NCBI GenBank assembly: GCA_026419785.1
Contig: JAODTK010005320.1
Coordinates: 163,501 to 227,500 of the forward strand
Source of the DNA: Sclerodactyla briareus
Taxonomy: Eukaryota > Echinodermata > Holothuroidea > Dendrochirotida > Sclerodactylidae
Length of the DNA: 64,000 nucleotides
Direction: 5' to 3'
Of the stretch, positions 10,760 to 23,234 are shown piece after piece. Under the pieces are notes generated by a model. The model made no database searches. It saw only the letters and a list, made by a program, of their open reading frames with translations, and was not told the origin of the DNA. Every line of letters begins with the position of its first letter. The first letter of the stretch is position 1. A program made the translations under genes and the position numbers.

Positions 10760-12945
10760 GGAAATTGCACTACTAGTGACCTGTTTCGTGGATGGGGTGG
10801 CTTTTTAAAGTTGTTACATACATACGTACGATGGAAGGATTTAGTTAGTATGTAGTTCTGCCTGTGTACTAGTATACTATAGCACGACAGTGGTAACATG
10901 CATGTGCGTTCGCCATACGTACGTGTCATGAATTCTTTTCAGATATCGATCGATAGGTACCGCGCAACCCTAATATAAGCACACTATTTTGCATCAACGG
11001 TGAGAAATGTGCGAGAATTTCCCCCACCCATTTTTCTATGCGGGATTCTCGGATGCGGCGGCAGGATCCGCCCAATCCTGTTGCATTAGCGCGGACACTG
11101 TTTATACAGGTTCTCTAAAGACAGTACCATGTTATAAGAATCGGTAGGCATAAATTTTTTATTTACATTTCTCAACTTTCAATGGAAGAGCAGAAAGTAC
11201 ACAGCTGTGTATGACTGGTTCGACTTCACTGGTAAGTGGGGAGAGCATGAATCAGGAGCCAATGGAACACACAGTTCAATGAGACATATATATTACACAG
11301 ATCTGTGCACAATAACTTAAACCAATGAGACTCTGCGGACTCGTCAGAAACCTAAACTGAAAACAATGGCTACAAACCGAACTAGTTTGCCCCAACTGGG
11401 AGGGTGAGAAACAATTCATTGATCTTGACTAATGCTGGGCAGGGATTGTTGGAGTCCCTTTATTGTCGGTGTTAAGATGTTTTTTCATTCCAATTTGTTG
11501 AATTTATTTGGCACGCACAGGCAAACATATTTTATGACCATCGACTGTATCATGTATAAGAGTATGCTCAGCAAACATTTGATAAATTGTCAAATGCTAT
11601 AGCTATATATTCACTGGCAGAACCTGAATATTCTAAGCTGGGTGTGCTATCAGTTGTAGCAACACTGGCCCCTTTCCAATATTGGGAGAGAATTAAATAT
11701 GAACAAGACATGGACACAGTAGAAAGACTCAACCAATAGTATGTCTATGGTGGCACACTGCCTGAATGTAAACATCAGAACTGTGCGGGTTTGTGGATCT
11801 GTGAACCATGAATATTCACCCCCTATTGGACCCTGGACCATTGAGTAAAACAAAGTTAAGTTGGCAATTCAAGCATTTAGCTTACGTGGGGAGGTCCTCA
11901 AATCCACACTCTCCCTTCAGTCTCCCCCACGCGGCCGAACCAAACCTCCAGGAGATTTTAAGTGCCCTCGTAGTGGTCGATGGGTACATCGTTCGGCCTG
12001 CCTCCGGCGTCAGATCATATCTTCAGTTTACTTCATCTGGTCAAGCATCATGTGTGGGTCACCTCCATTTGCATGCCCACAAGATGAGGAAGAAAAGCTT
12101 TCATCAAACACTGTGAGGAGCAAGAACGCAAACTTTCGTAATAAAGGACCCGGGTTTTTTTTATTATATTAAATGATATTTTAGTACTGCTAGATAATCG
12201 CTTATTCTATATAATTATATGAAGCTGTTATTAGTAACTTTCCCTATTTTACATCATTTTTATTGCACTGTAAATATTGTTTCTAGAGGGCCTAATGGAA
12301 GTTACCCTCTTGAAACCAAGTTTATTAATAAATGAATATAAATAAGCATACAATGCGTGCTGAGCTCAAACCACAAATTGCAAAGAGGGACTAGTGTGGA
12401 GTTATACATGTTAAATGCAAGCATTGGGGGGCGCATAAAACTTTTAACATATTATGTTTTCCATTATATATCTGACCACTCAAAAAATACATGATACCAT
12501 TCGGAACATGACAATTGTTCTTACAAGAGACCGGTATTTTGAGGGGAATATTCCACACAACGGCTGATGAATGTTTCATTGCTAATGGCATGGTTTGTTT
12601 TTGTTCTTTGTTTTCATAATAAAAAACAGGGCGAACAGGTGAAGAGAGCACCACTCAGGGCAATAATGATATTCCATATTTGTGTCCAGGTTGGCAACAG
12701 TTGTCTAAGACCGGACATTCATGGGCCTCAAAAGAAGAAGTGGACAGAAATGGTTCAGATAGATAGATTGACATGCAGATCACAATGACTAACCAAGCAT
12801 ATAGTAGCTGGTTTGAGCTGAACACAGAGCACCAATGTGCTGTAGCTAAACCGCACAGAGTACAAGAAATATGTAAATTATGTGATATAGGAATGTTCAA
12901 GATCAGAGGCCAAGAAGGCAGTTGACCTTGATTTTCAATGGCAGA
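10760..12945. other. non-coding, no gene recognised
   Basis: No supported gene. ORFs at 11808-12172 overlap in two frames and have some Cys/Pro/Gly richness, but I could not match them to a domain. Poly-T and AT-rich stretches follow. The end of the interval approaches the tandem array that begins near 12955. Confidence 0.35.
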
Positions 12946-12954
12946 GTCAGATGT

Positions 12955-14440
12955 CTTAGCAGTCCAAAAACAGTCCACATGAAGGACAGGCCTATTAGAC
13001 CAGCATTATGACCAAACATCAGCACTATGAAGCAGAATTTGTACAGTAGGAGATACAAGACCATAAAATGGGCCCAAGGACCCAAACTGACATGTGGTAT
13101 CCAATTAATGGCCCCGCCACCTAAATTCCTGAATACCACCAATTGCTCTCTACCCAGAGACCATTTAACATGTAACTTTGTTGCATTGCAAGTACCTTTG
13201 TGTGTGAAGTTCCATAAAATGGGCCTACAGGCCCATTGGGCCTTGGACAAAAAATTCCTGACACAGCCCCCTGAAGGTATGGCTGTTAGACCATCTTGAT
13301 GACTGAATGTTAGCACTGGTGTACTAAATTCCTAAGAGTAAAAGCATTTTGTGTAATTCTACATGATGGGCCCCATTTCCCACCCTGGGCCTGGGACCCA
13401 AATCCCTGGCCTGCTGAAGGTACGGACTAACGCCATTAGGAGACCATCATTATAACCAACAGCATCCCATGCAGCAGATTTTTTGGAGATCCAGACATAT
13501 AATGGCCCCAGGTCCCCCAAACCTGAACATTGTGTATCCCATATAATGGGGCCCGGCCCCTTGCCACCCTAAACTCCTGAATACCACAATTGCTCCTCTA
13601 CCCAGAGACCATTACCTGTAACTTTGTGCTTTCAAGTACCATTGTGTGTGAAGTCCATAAAATTGTCCTACAGGCCCAAGTGTGGACGTTGGACAAAAAA
13701 TTCCTCGACTAACCTCGAAGGTATGGCTTGTTAGACCGTCATTATGACTGCATGTTAGCACTGTGACTACTTTCTCAGATGAAAAACAAGCATTTGGTAA
13801 TTCTACACAATTATGGGCCCCCCATGTCCCACACTGGGCCCTGGACCTAAAAGCCTGGGCAACCCCTAAGGTATGCTATCAGACCACACCATTATGGACT
13901 GAAAATCAGCGCTGTGTGCAACAAAATTTGTAGGAGATACAAGCTTTGCCAGTAATTCATATAATTGGGCCCTGGCGCGCCCAAACCTGGGCCATGGACC
14001 CACAATTCCCAAACACCCCTAATGGCCTCTGGCCCTACCCAACGACCATTAAATGTAACTTGAAAATCAATCGAAGTTGGGGGGTGATGCATTTCAAGTA
14101 TATTGTGTGAAATTTCATGAAATGGCCCTCGGGCCCAAGTGGGGACCTGGACCAAACAATTCTGCACATGACGAAGGTACAGCTGTTGGAGACCATCATA
14201 TGACCGAATAGCACTGTGCCCAGAATTTGGTGGAGGAGATACACTTCGAAATTTTACACATAATGGCCTATAGCAACTTTAATGACCTTGACCTTCACAA
14301 AGTCAAACATGTCCATGGGTTCAATAAAACATTGTTTGAACTGGGCCGTGGACCCACAATTCCAGACCAAACTGCTAGGTCAGTCGGGAGGGATGTAGAT
14401 AGCGTGAAGGCATATTCCAATACTCAACCAGCTTGAGCCG
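12955..14440. repeat. satellite-like array, ~150-bp monomer, ~450-bp higher-order unit
   Basis: The block GACCATCATTATGACTGAA-TAGCACTG or its variants recurs near 12991, 13289, 13440, 13735, 13882 and 14191, a spacing of about 150 bp or multiples of it. A second block (CCTGAATACCAC-AATTGCTC-CTCTACCCAGAGACCATT) recurs near 13126 and 13574, with a degraded form near 14010, giving a ~450-bp repeat of three monomers. GGGCCC-type palindromes are frequent. ORFs here are by-products of the repeat. Confidence 0.8.
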
Positions 14441-14694
14441 GTTTGAGCTGGAAATGTCAAAGAATCATGGGAAAAATGTCAAAGTCAGCATAAAAATACC
14501 TCATTGGACTTAACATGTAAAATTGTGCAACATAAAGGCACTGCTCAAGGAAAATTAGGATGCAATTTGGCACAATCCAATACTTCTTGTAGCTGCGGAG
14601 GCAATTCATAGATTTACATATAATGGACATTTGCCCCTTTAATGCCTTCGACCTGGACCTTCATGTGGCTCAGGATGTCCCATCTTGCCCATAA

Positions 14695-15450
14695 ACACTA
14701 CCCGTCTTTGGTGAATAATCCCATGAAAGAACTAGACACATGGCTGGCGGTAAACTGCCAACGTTATATCCCCACCTCGCGTCAGTTGTGAAGATGGTTA
14801 TACAGTTTGGCCATGTGGATCGTGGAACTCGGACAACTTTTGAAAAATGCGCAAATTGAGCAAATTTAGCCGTGACTTGACCTCTGATGACCCTAAATGT
14901 CCTCCCTTTTTTCGGGACAAACATCGTCCCACACCTACCACGTTCGTTGCAACCCGACAAACTTTCGATATTGGCCTGTAATTGACCTTTGGTGACCTTG
15001 AAATGGCCTTGCACTTCTTTCAGGACCACTTATAGTCCCCACCTACTACCCAGTTTTGTGAAATCAAACCAACTTTCGAAAAATGCCAAATTAATGCGAT
15101 TAGCAGACTTTGACCCTGCATGACCCCGAATGTCCTCCCCTTTTTTCGGGACTAACATCGTTCACACCTCTAATTTTCATTGAAATACTTCGATGAACGT
15201 TGTAAACCGGCGTAAATTTGGCCTCTGGTGACCATGAATAACCTTCACTTTTTTCAAGCGCCAAACATAGTCCCCACGTACAGTTTTCATTGATAATCCG
15301 ACCACCTTTTGTAATAGCATAAATTTGACCTCTGTGACCGTTGAAATGACGCTTTTTTCCGGACCTAAAACAAGTCCCCACCTATCAGTTTTTCATGGAA
15401 ATCCGACCAAATTGCGCAAATTAGCACATTAAGCTTGACCCTGTATGTGG
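14695..15450. repeat. tandem array, ~115-bp unit, about 6 copies
   Basis: Each unit contains, in order, a TGACCT-C-TGTGACC-type block, TGAAATG-CCTTC, CTTTTTTCGGGAC, A-CATAGTCCCCACCTAC, CAGTTTTCATTGAAATCCGACCA, then AACTTTCGAAAAATG. The CCCCACCTAC landmark falls near 14768, 14927, 15034, 15150, 15272 and 15375. The array is non-coding. The TGACCT motif is the reverse complement of AGGTCA (see findings). Confidence 0.85.
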
Positions 15451-15459
15451 CGACACCTA

Positions 15460-15970
15460 CTGTCGAACCCATCTGAGATTTTCACGCTGGCGGACATGTT
15501 GCCAAGGTTGGGTTTCAAATGGACAATGTTGTAGAGTCATTGCGCTAAACAAGAAACGCGGCGGAGACGCGACGCAGCGGAGAACGGCGAAGCCAAAACC
15601 TAATATCCCCGAAGTGAGGATATAATGAAGCCTTCGCAACAAGAACGCAAAAGTTTTACGATTTCACTGTGTTTGAAATCTTCACTAACCCACTCAGTGC
15701 TATGGAATCAAAAATCTGTGTGCACAACCTGAATGTAGCACCACCAAGGAACATTATGACATGTTTTTTCAAGAAAATCTTATACATTGTAGAGGAGTTA
15801 ATCTTGAAGTTTTCCACTTATTGGCAAATTGTGCCCCTTGAGCCTGACCTTGACCTTCTTGACGTCAAAGGGGCCCAGTGCAGATGAGAGCACTGTTCCA
15901 ATTTTGGTAACAACCATCCAAGACCGAGCAAAAACCAGGCCAAAGGGCAGATGTGACGAAAGGGATAAAA
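15460..15970. other. non-coding spacer with array-related remnants
   Basis: No gene recognised. The interval 15690-15870 resembles 14490-14660 (shared TGCCCCTT followed by TGACCTTGACCTT-type sequence), so it looks like a degraded unit related to the flanking arrays. Confidence 0.4.
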
Positions 15971-15974
15971 ATGA

Positions 15975-18900
15975 TAGAATTTCATGGTCCTGATTACTAT
16001 GGACCGACGAATGCGCCAAAATTCATGCTGGCGTACTTGTTCTGGTACCGGAATCTAGGCGGAAGAACGACCTCCCCCTAGAATTCATTATTCCACCTAT
16101 GTTCCAGCCACATACTGAGAAAAGTGCTCGTTTCATCGCCACTAAAAACGGTGGACGAAAAATGATCCCCGTTTGCGCCAAATCAAAGGCAAGTAGGGTA
16201 TTACCCGTCAGTTTCAGTGCCGTAATAATGAGTTCCTTTAATCTTATTGCACCGTATTCATTGCCGTAATAACGACTCTTTTTCATTATTGTATTTCGGA
16301 GGGAATAATAATGACTTAGTTGCTCGTTATCCAGTGCCTATCACCGTTCATCATATGATTAGTGGTCCTTATTCCTCCTCTCTCAATTCATTATAATGAC
16401 TTAGTTTCTCGTTATCGCCATCCCGATTCATAAAAATGACTTAATTACTCATTATTCCGCCCTTCTCGATCATACAAATGACTCGATTACTCATTTGTGG
16501 GCCTGGAACGTCGACAGCATAAGAGTTCTAGGTCGTTATTCCCCTTAAGCGGGTCGGAAGAAGTGAGGGCTGGCTGCATAAGACTAGGAGTGTACGTCCT
16601 TATGCATGTAAAATTGGCGCCCTCCAAGAATAGTTGGCGCTATTCAAAAATTAAAGCGCCTCCCGGGAATGAAGAGGAGGTGAAGAGATTTTTTTTACTG
16701 TCATTTTCAAATCAGGGTTGCAAGTTTGGTGTTTTCGCTACCCAAGAACTGGAAAATTTGCGTTTCGTGTGGAAATTGGCTGGAAAAGTTTGAAGGAAAC
16801 TCAAAATCACAATTTGGTTTTTGAGTGTTTCTTCTTTCTTTCTTTGGCTATTCATCCGAGCACTAATTTCATTTCCATCCGTTGTCAATTTGGCTTCGGT
16901 ATGGCTGCCTGAGACCGCAGTTACTCCACATTTCTCTCTTCTCTCTCCATGTCTGAATCGGATGTAGTCACCTTCAGTGGCGGTGGCGGCAAAGCCTACA
17001 CATTTTGGTAGGGGGGGGGGGGGACTCAGACCCAAATGTGATGATTGTTGTGGTGTTAATATCTAAGAATATCTAACTGAGCGCCAGCCCTTGGTTTGTC
17101 GCAAATCGTACCATGTACAGGACATTTTGGGTGTTATAAACCTCCCAGATGGCCGGAACGGCACTTCCCCTCGATAGAGCTATTTGTACCCAGTCATAAA
17201 ACTGGGGTCATGTCTGCAAATCGAGTTATTAATAAAATGTATTATGAAGAATGATAATGCATATCGATGGCTTGGAGATGGAGACAGCAAATTTCCCCTG
17301 AGTGAGAGCCCCTGGGAAAGAGATGTCACACACCTTCGTACCCCTCCGCCCCCCACCATCTAAGCAAAATGTTCGTATTTTATTAAATTATTACGTACGG
17401 TTAAAAGACACCAATTTGCCGGGCGTGGCACGAAGCCAGGTCCGCGACACACCAACACCGCCCTCACAGACATTGTTACATACAAGTGTATGCTGGTGTC
17501 GACAACGGTGTCGGAGCTAACACCGGGCTTTAGTTGGTGTCGACACCGGTGTGGACACAACTCTCTGGCCAATTTGTCCACTTTCTTGGTGTCTTTAAAC
17601 GTACGTAATGTAAAATTCGAGGGAACCCGTGTTAAACATGTTAATCTTTCCAGTGTTTGGTTCGTCCACGACGGTTAGTCGCCCTAAACCCCTAACAGAC
17701 TGTCAAGTCCGATACGATACGCTAACCACGTTACCACAGTGGAAGGCCACTGGGGGGCGGGAAAGGGGCTTCCTGAGTGAGGCATCATAATTACTCAGCA
17801 TTACTCTATCAGTCTCGATCATGGCACTGGAATTCACCGTAAGATGACGAAATCGATTGTTTCTAGATGGTGGGGCGGAAAAAAAAAAAAAGGGTGCGAA
17901 GGTGTGACATCCCTTTCCCTGGCTCTCCATCAGCGAGAAATTGCTGTCTCCAAGCCCATCTGATAGCATTATCATTCTTCATACATACGTTTTATTAATA
18001 ACTACGATTTTGCAGACAGTTATGACTGGGTACAAATAGCTCCAACGCTCAGGAAGTGCCACTTCCGGCCATCCATGGGAAGGTTAATAAAAACAAATTT
18101 TCTGGTACGACCCGCGCCAACCAACAGTAACACACAACAATTTCATCTCAAGTTGGTCTGTCCCCCCCCCCCCCCCCCCTTCCCCCCCCCCCCCCAATTT
18201 GTATGCTTTTCCTCCTTCCCCATGTGTATGCTTCCGCCTCCACTGAAGGTTATACATCAGATTCAGACTGGGAATCTTGAGGTAATTGGGTTTCCAGGAA
18301 CCATATACCGAAGCCAGCCAAATCGACAACGAGTAGAAATGAACTATTGCTTGGATGAATAGCCAAGAAACTCAATAACCAAATTGTGATTTTGCTTTTC
18401 CTCCTCCTTCAAAATTTTCTCAGCCAATTCCACACTAAACGCAAATTTTCCATTATTTGTCAGGCGAAAAACACCAAACTGCCTGGAACAACTGCAACCC
18501 TGATTCCCCTCCCGGGAGCGCGCTTCAATTTTGGAAGAGTCGCCAACTCTTCTTGGAAGGGCCGCCAATTTTACGTGCAATGAGGACTTACTGCCTGCTA
18601 GTCATAATCTGCTCATACTGTCACCGACACGCGTACGCGGAATCCGACCTTATACCTACTTAAAGCTGTCTACGTTCCAGGCCCATAATGATACTCGATT
18701 CATTAATTATGATCGCGAAGGCGGAATAATGAGTAATTAAGTCATTTTTATGAATGCGGGTTAGGCATAATAACATAAACTACAGTCATTATTATGAATT
18801 TGAGAGATAGAGGGATGAATGACCAGCCTAATGTCAGTTATGATGAACGGGGATCGGCGGGATAATCGAGCCAAGTCTAACTAAGTCTTAGTTATCGCCC

Positions 18901-19270
18901 TCTGAAGAAATATACGAATAATGAGAAAAAGAAGAGTCGTTATTAACAAACGCGATCAGGTCAGTGCGAATAATAGACTAAGGAACTCATATTAATTATT
19001 ACGGCACTGAAACTACGGGTATACCATGACTTGCATACTTTTTGGGGGGCGCAAACGGCGATCACATTTTTCGTCCACCGATTTAATTGGCGATAAAACG
19101 AGCAATTTATTTTCTCATTATGTGGCTTGGGACGAACCTAGGAGAATAGACTTTCTCAGGTCTTATTCCGCTTATATTACACGTATCAATCAGAGTGGAG
19201 AACGTTCAGAAACCGAGTGAGCCAGCATAATTTCTTCTTCTGGCGCACCTATTCGGCGATTCCATAGATT
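15975..19270. repeat. giant imperfect palindrome, ~3.3 kb
   Basis: The left arm (about 15975-17375) matches the reverse complement of the right arm (about 17830-19270) in the same order of landmarks. These include GTGGACGAAAAATG at 16152 and its mirror at 19056, the repeated AATGACTTA-TTACTCATTAT motif (16228-16500, mirrored at 18680-18980), GTTGGCG and CTCCCGGGA (16631-16670, mirrored at 18505-18555), CAAATCACAATTTGG-type sequence (16803, mirrored near 18380), poly(G) at 17012 against poly(C) at 18163, CAGATGGCCGGAA at 17147 (mirrored near 18065), and GATGTCACAC plus CCGCCCC-ACCATCTA (17320-17375, mirrored near 17865-17915). The arms are perhaps 80-85% alike. No intact ORF exists. Confidence 0.85.
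17391..17608. mobile_element. small TIR element near the palindrome centre
   Basis: About 218 bp bounded by imperfect inverted repeats: TTACGTACGGTTAAAAGACA at the left and the reverse complement of TTACGTACGTTTAAAGACAC at the right. The interior carries mirrored GTGTCGACACC-type sequence (17497-17560). No coding capacity; MITE-like. Left-arm homology of the large palindrome stops just before it, so it may have inserted at or created the junction. Confidence 0.6.
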
Positions 19271-19274
19271 ATCC

Positions 19275-21605
19275 GTCGCTCAACAAACAAACAACCGCAT
19301 GGCTGGTTTCCGAGGCTGATAAAGGGAATTCAGATCATTACTGTACTGGAAAAAAAAGATTCATGAAAATGGCTTTTTCTTGGATCTAGAAGCTATATTC
19401 AGCTTCTAAAGTTGCTGTTTTCCCCTTTGTTATTTACATATATGAAATGTGTTTTCGAACAAAAAAAGGTTTTGTAATTTATAGGCAACATGCGAAACTC
19501 ATTTAATAGAGGCACTTTGTTTGTGTTAACAGTTAATGGAGCAAGCCAAAAACTCACAATATTTCCCTATCTTCAAATTTGTTGGGTGGATCCCACCAAA
19601 CCTGATCCTCCTGTGATTGTTGTTCTTGTCATTCTACTACTCCACACCACATGAAAATGCAGAATTTCTTTCGTTAGCATGTTTAGGGGGCCCATTTTCC
19701 TTGTTACGCTACGTCAGTCTTCCTATTTACAGTGGTATTTCCCCTTCCTTCGGGTGCTAACCTACTCCTCACGCCATTTCTCTCGCACTCCTCGTAGTGG
19801 TAACAGAGGTAGCGCGATGTCTAATACTTCATGTCTCTCGCGGAACTATGTGCGTGCTCGTATATGGTGGGTGGCCATGAAATTGTTATGACAGGCGCGT
19901 GTCGGCTTATGGGCTGGGGATTTCTCGTGACATCATAAGACTACATAGTGCAGGAGTGGTGTATTGTAGTTATGGTAGTGTGCTGTCAGTTTGATGATGG
20001 AGTGAGCTGGTTCGTCTTGTGGTACAACACAACACAACATTACATACAATCCTCAAGTCCACGCCAAGTCCTGAGTGACAGATATAATTTGAGATCAGTG
20101 CATTGAAAATCCTATCGCCGGTAGCCTGGGGCCTTCCACTTCGTGCCCTCATGTACTACTCTCTTCCTGGATTTCATTTGCCGAATTCCCTCGAGCTAAA
20201 CCGCATCGTATCTGTATTTTTAAAAGTACATATTCGGGAGCCCATTCTATATAGCCGACACATAATCAGCAAAATCGTGCAATCTGAAAACATTTAAAAT
20301 CATCAAATAATGGAACAGCATGAGATGGGTTGATACAAACACATTTCACAAAAGAGTATTTGCATGGTGTCTTCAGGAGGTTACTTTTCTGATCTAGGCT
20401 AGTGTGGTGACTGTGGTCCCTGTACAAAATTTACCAAATCATAGCACGTTCGAGCTTAGGCCTACTGCTGGCTACCTTGTGATTTAGTAATGCCATTAAA
20501 AATTATCAATTTGTTTTCTTTCTTTCCTCATTCCTTCCTTCATTTCGCACAAAAATTTTTTGCATGGAAAGAACATTCACTATGGGCCAGAAAAGGTTGC
20601 CGTTGAACGATTTTGCCCTTTCCTCCGCGACAGTCATTTGCTATGGGCACTGAGAATCAGGTTAGCAGGAAACGGATGGCATGGGGTGGCCTTATCCTCT
20701 TGTTCCCCTGCCTGTACATTTGTAACTACTTGTGAAGCAATAGTTTGCAATGTATTCAATTGGGGAGAGGGAGTCAGAGACAATTGGGTGGGGTGGGGGC
20801 CAACAACGGGAGGCTAACCCTTAGCCAAACAACATCATCCTTCCTATTGTACAAACTGGCAATGTTTCGGCAGCCCCCCCCCTTGATTTCTAATCGAATC
20901 CCCCCTCCCCAAAAAAAATCCCCCTTCGGAAAATTGAGAGGGAGAATCCCCTCCCCACATTTGAAAAACCAGCATAAACAGCTCGACTATCATCACTAAA
21001 TTTTCCTCAATTTCATTAGAGCGTCAGGTATTTGCATTTGCATAAAGTACATGTTTAAACACCTGAGTAAATCATGGTCAACCCAGTCCGGGCCCTTTCG
21101 GGCTAAACAAATTCAGCCATTTGGGGGAGCTGAATTTCAAAATATTTTTTGGAGCACTGAATTAAGTAAACGTTTATTTAATTTACAACATCTAGTCATT
21201 GGTCATTTAGGAACTTCCTGGACAGGTTATAACTTATAGAAGAGACCTAGGCTAGGTTTCGAATCTTAATTATGGACCCTAGTTGCAAACCCTTAATGAG
21301 ACTTGAATCAATCATTCCTTTTCATTGAGTTATCCGAGCCATTATACGTTTATATGTTCCCATGTTCCCTATTGTTCCCTGAGGTTTTTTAGTCACATTA
21401 ATAGATTATCCTCCCTTTACATGTTCGCCTGCCATTGTCTCTTACTCTTTCGTTCGGATCTGCTTCTGCCTGAATCCTGCATAGTCCGGAGAAGGCGGCC
21501 GGTCAAACTTCCAAAGGAGGCCACTGAAAAACCCACCTTTTTATGCCCGTAATCGAGTTTCGTCGCACGTTGCCTATAGGCTGTGTTCCCTATGCCATGC
21601 AATTG
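19275..21605. other. non-coding, no gene seen
   Basis: No supported exon or RNA. Contains C-rich and A-rich tracts at 20874-20960 of the type that recur in dispersed elements, and otherwise ordinary AT-rich sequence. Confidence 0.4.
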
Positions 21606-21612
21606 CTTTCCA

Positions 21613-22699
21613 GGTATACTAAATACCTGGGTAGGTCCCCCGGATACCTGGGTAAAAGCGGACACTACTTGACAATCGTACGTTTACCACCTTAGCAACA
21701 AGCAACAACGTCTTGCGTCAGTGTATTCCTCAATTAAGTGTCCGTCCTGCAGAGACCATTATACTTTGCCTACGTTAGTGTTAGAACCAGTTATGCGGAT
21801 GTTGGAATTGATCTGATGCATTCGGGGATGCATTTGTGCCGAAATTCAAGTAGACTCTCAAATCTCAAGACAAAACAACACATTCTTACGAGTTAGACTC
21901 AAGATCCCACACGATAACCACCCAACCAAGACCACCGTCAAGGATCATCCTACACCAGGCCCAAAACAAACCAAAATAAAATGTGTTCAACACAAATCTT
22001 CAGCGTAATAGCATAGGTAGGCCTTAAGAGCTCGGGATGGGCCGTGCAAACTTGGCAAATCGTTCCTATCCGTATAATGGTCCTGGCAGTGACGGACACT
22101 TAAAGGGGTCTTCGTCAATTTTTCCTAGGATTCCAAATCGCAAAATAGCAGAGGAAACCACTCAAATAGGCCAAGTAAGGGTGTTGTACAAGCTATCATA
22201 GATCGATCGACTTTTTTCAATTTTCAAAAATGATGAATTCAAGGTGGATTTCAAGATTCCCAGGCCGTCCCGTCGCTGACATATACATCCGATCCCAGCA
22301 CCTGGCTAAAAGCGGACATACTACTAATGCAGTACGTAACTAATTTATCATCCATATGCAGTTACATACAACAGGCTTATGAAACTTGAAACAGCAACAA
22401 TATGCTCATGCTACGATGAAGGCACTGCCAAAACGAGTCTGAATCCCTCATTCGGCATTCGCGGCCATTTTGTGTAAGTAATCACTCGTAATCGCCCATT
22501 TCGCGGGATAATAATCTAATAATTTCTCATAATTTCTAAATTCTATCTATCTAATAATTCTACCCCCTGATTAGCTCAGCTCCGCGAAACTGTTCTATTA
22601 ATCGTGTTACTAAGGTAAGGTTCGATCGGAAAACGTGTCGCCCCCCCCTTTTTTTACCCCGGTGTCCGGGACTACCTACCCAGATATACTATATATACC
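21613..22699. mobile_element. TIR element, ~1.09 kb, no ORF
   Basis: The left end reads GGTATACTAAATA, then CCTGGGTAGG, CCCCGGATACC and TGGGTAAAAGCGGACACTA. The reverse complement of the right end (22600-22699) reads GGTATATATAGTATAT, CTGGGTAGG, GTCCCGGACACC and GGGGTAAAAAAAGG, then CTTACCTTAGTAACA against left-end TTACCACCTTAGCAACA. The inverted repeats thus extend about 100 bp. A shorter copy of the CACCTGGCTAAAAGCGGACA block lies internally at 22299. No transposase is encoded. Confidence 0.6.
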
Positions 22700-23230
22700 G
22701 TCTGTCCTATGACCGTAACCGCGGAAGCAAGGGGTCAATCCAACACTGTGTGTGTCTGTCTATGTGTTGGGTGTGTGTACTATGACACCCCTTGTCAGCA
22801 CGATATCAACGAACGCAAATAAGATAGGTAATCAGTTTCAAATTAGGCACTGGGTTGCTCATGTGAGAAGATGACCTCTATTGTTTTTTAGTGCCATTCA
22901 ACACCCGCTATATCCACTATTTGCCTATTCAAAGGTAGCCTTACGTGAAACACGCCCTCTAAACACCACTGATCAATTCTCTTTCTTTCTCTTTCTCCTT
23001 TATTTAACTTTAACTTTAAAACTTCGCACTTTTTAACTTCGCATGAACCTTTTAGAGAGTGGGGGAATGGAAATTTTAATTTGTTGCGCTGTGCAAACTA
23101 GGCCTACATCTGGTGACCTACTTCGACTTTAAAAACCAATTACCGCATAAAATCAATTGCCACTGACGTAGTCTAACATGCTACTACACCGTTCATTCAG
23201 GTACTTCCTCTGTCAAGTGGTGAAACCGCT
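22700..23230. other. non-coding spacer
   Basis: No gene seen. Contains a short TG-rich stretch near 22747-22780 and a (TTTCTC)n-like tract near 22980. Confidence 0.4.
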
Positions 23231-23234
23231 TTAA

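Noticed and set aside
11808..12172. Overlapping ORFs with Cys, Gly and Pro that vaguely resemble a sushi or chitin-binding module
   Set aside because: Cysteine spacing does not fit either module in any single frame, and no flanking splice sites or sister modules were found.
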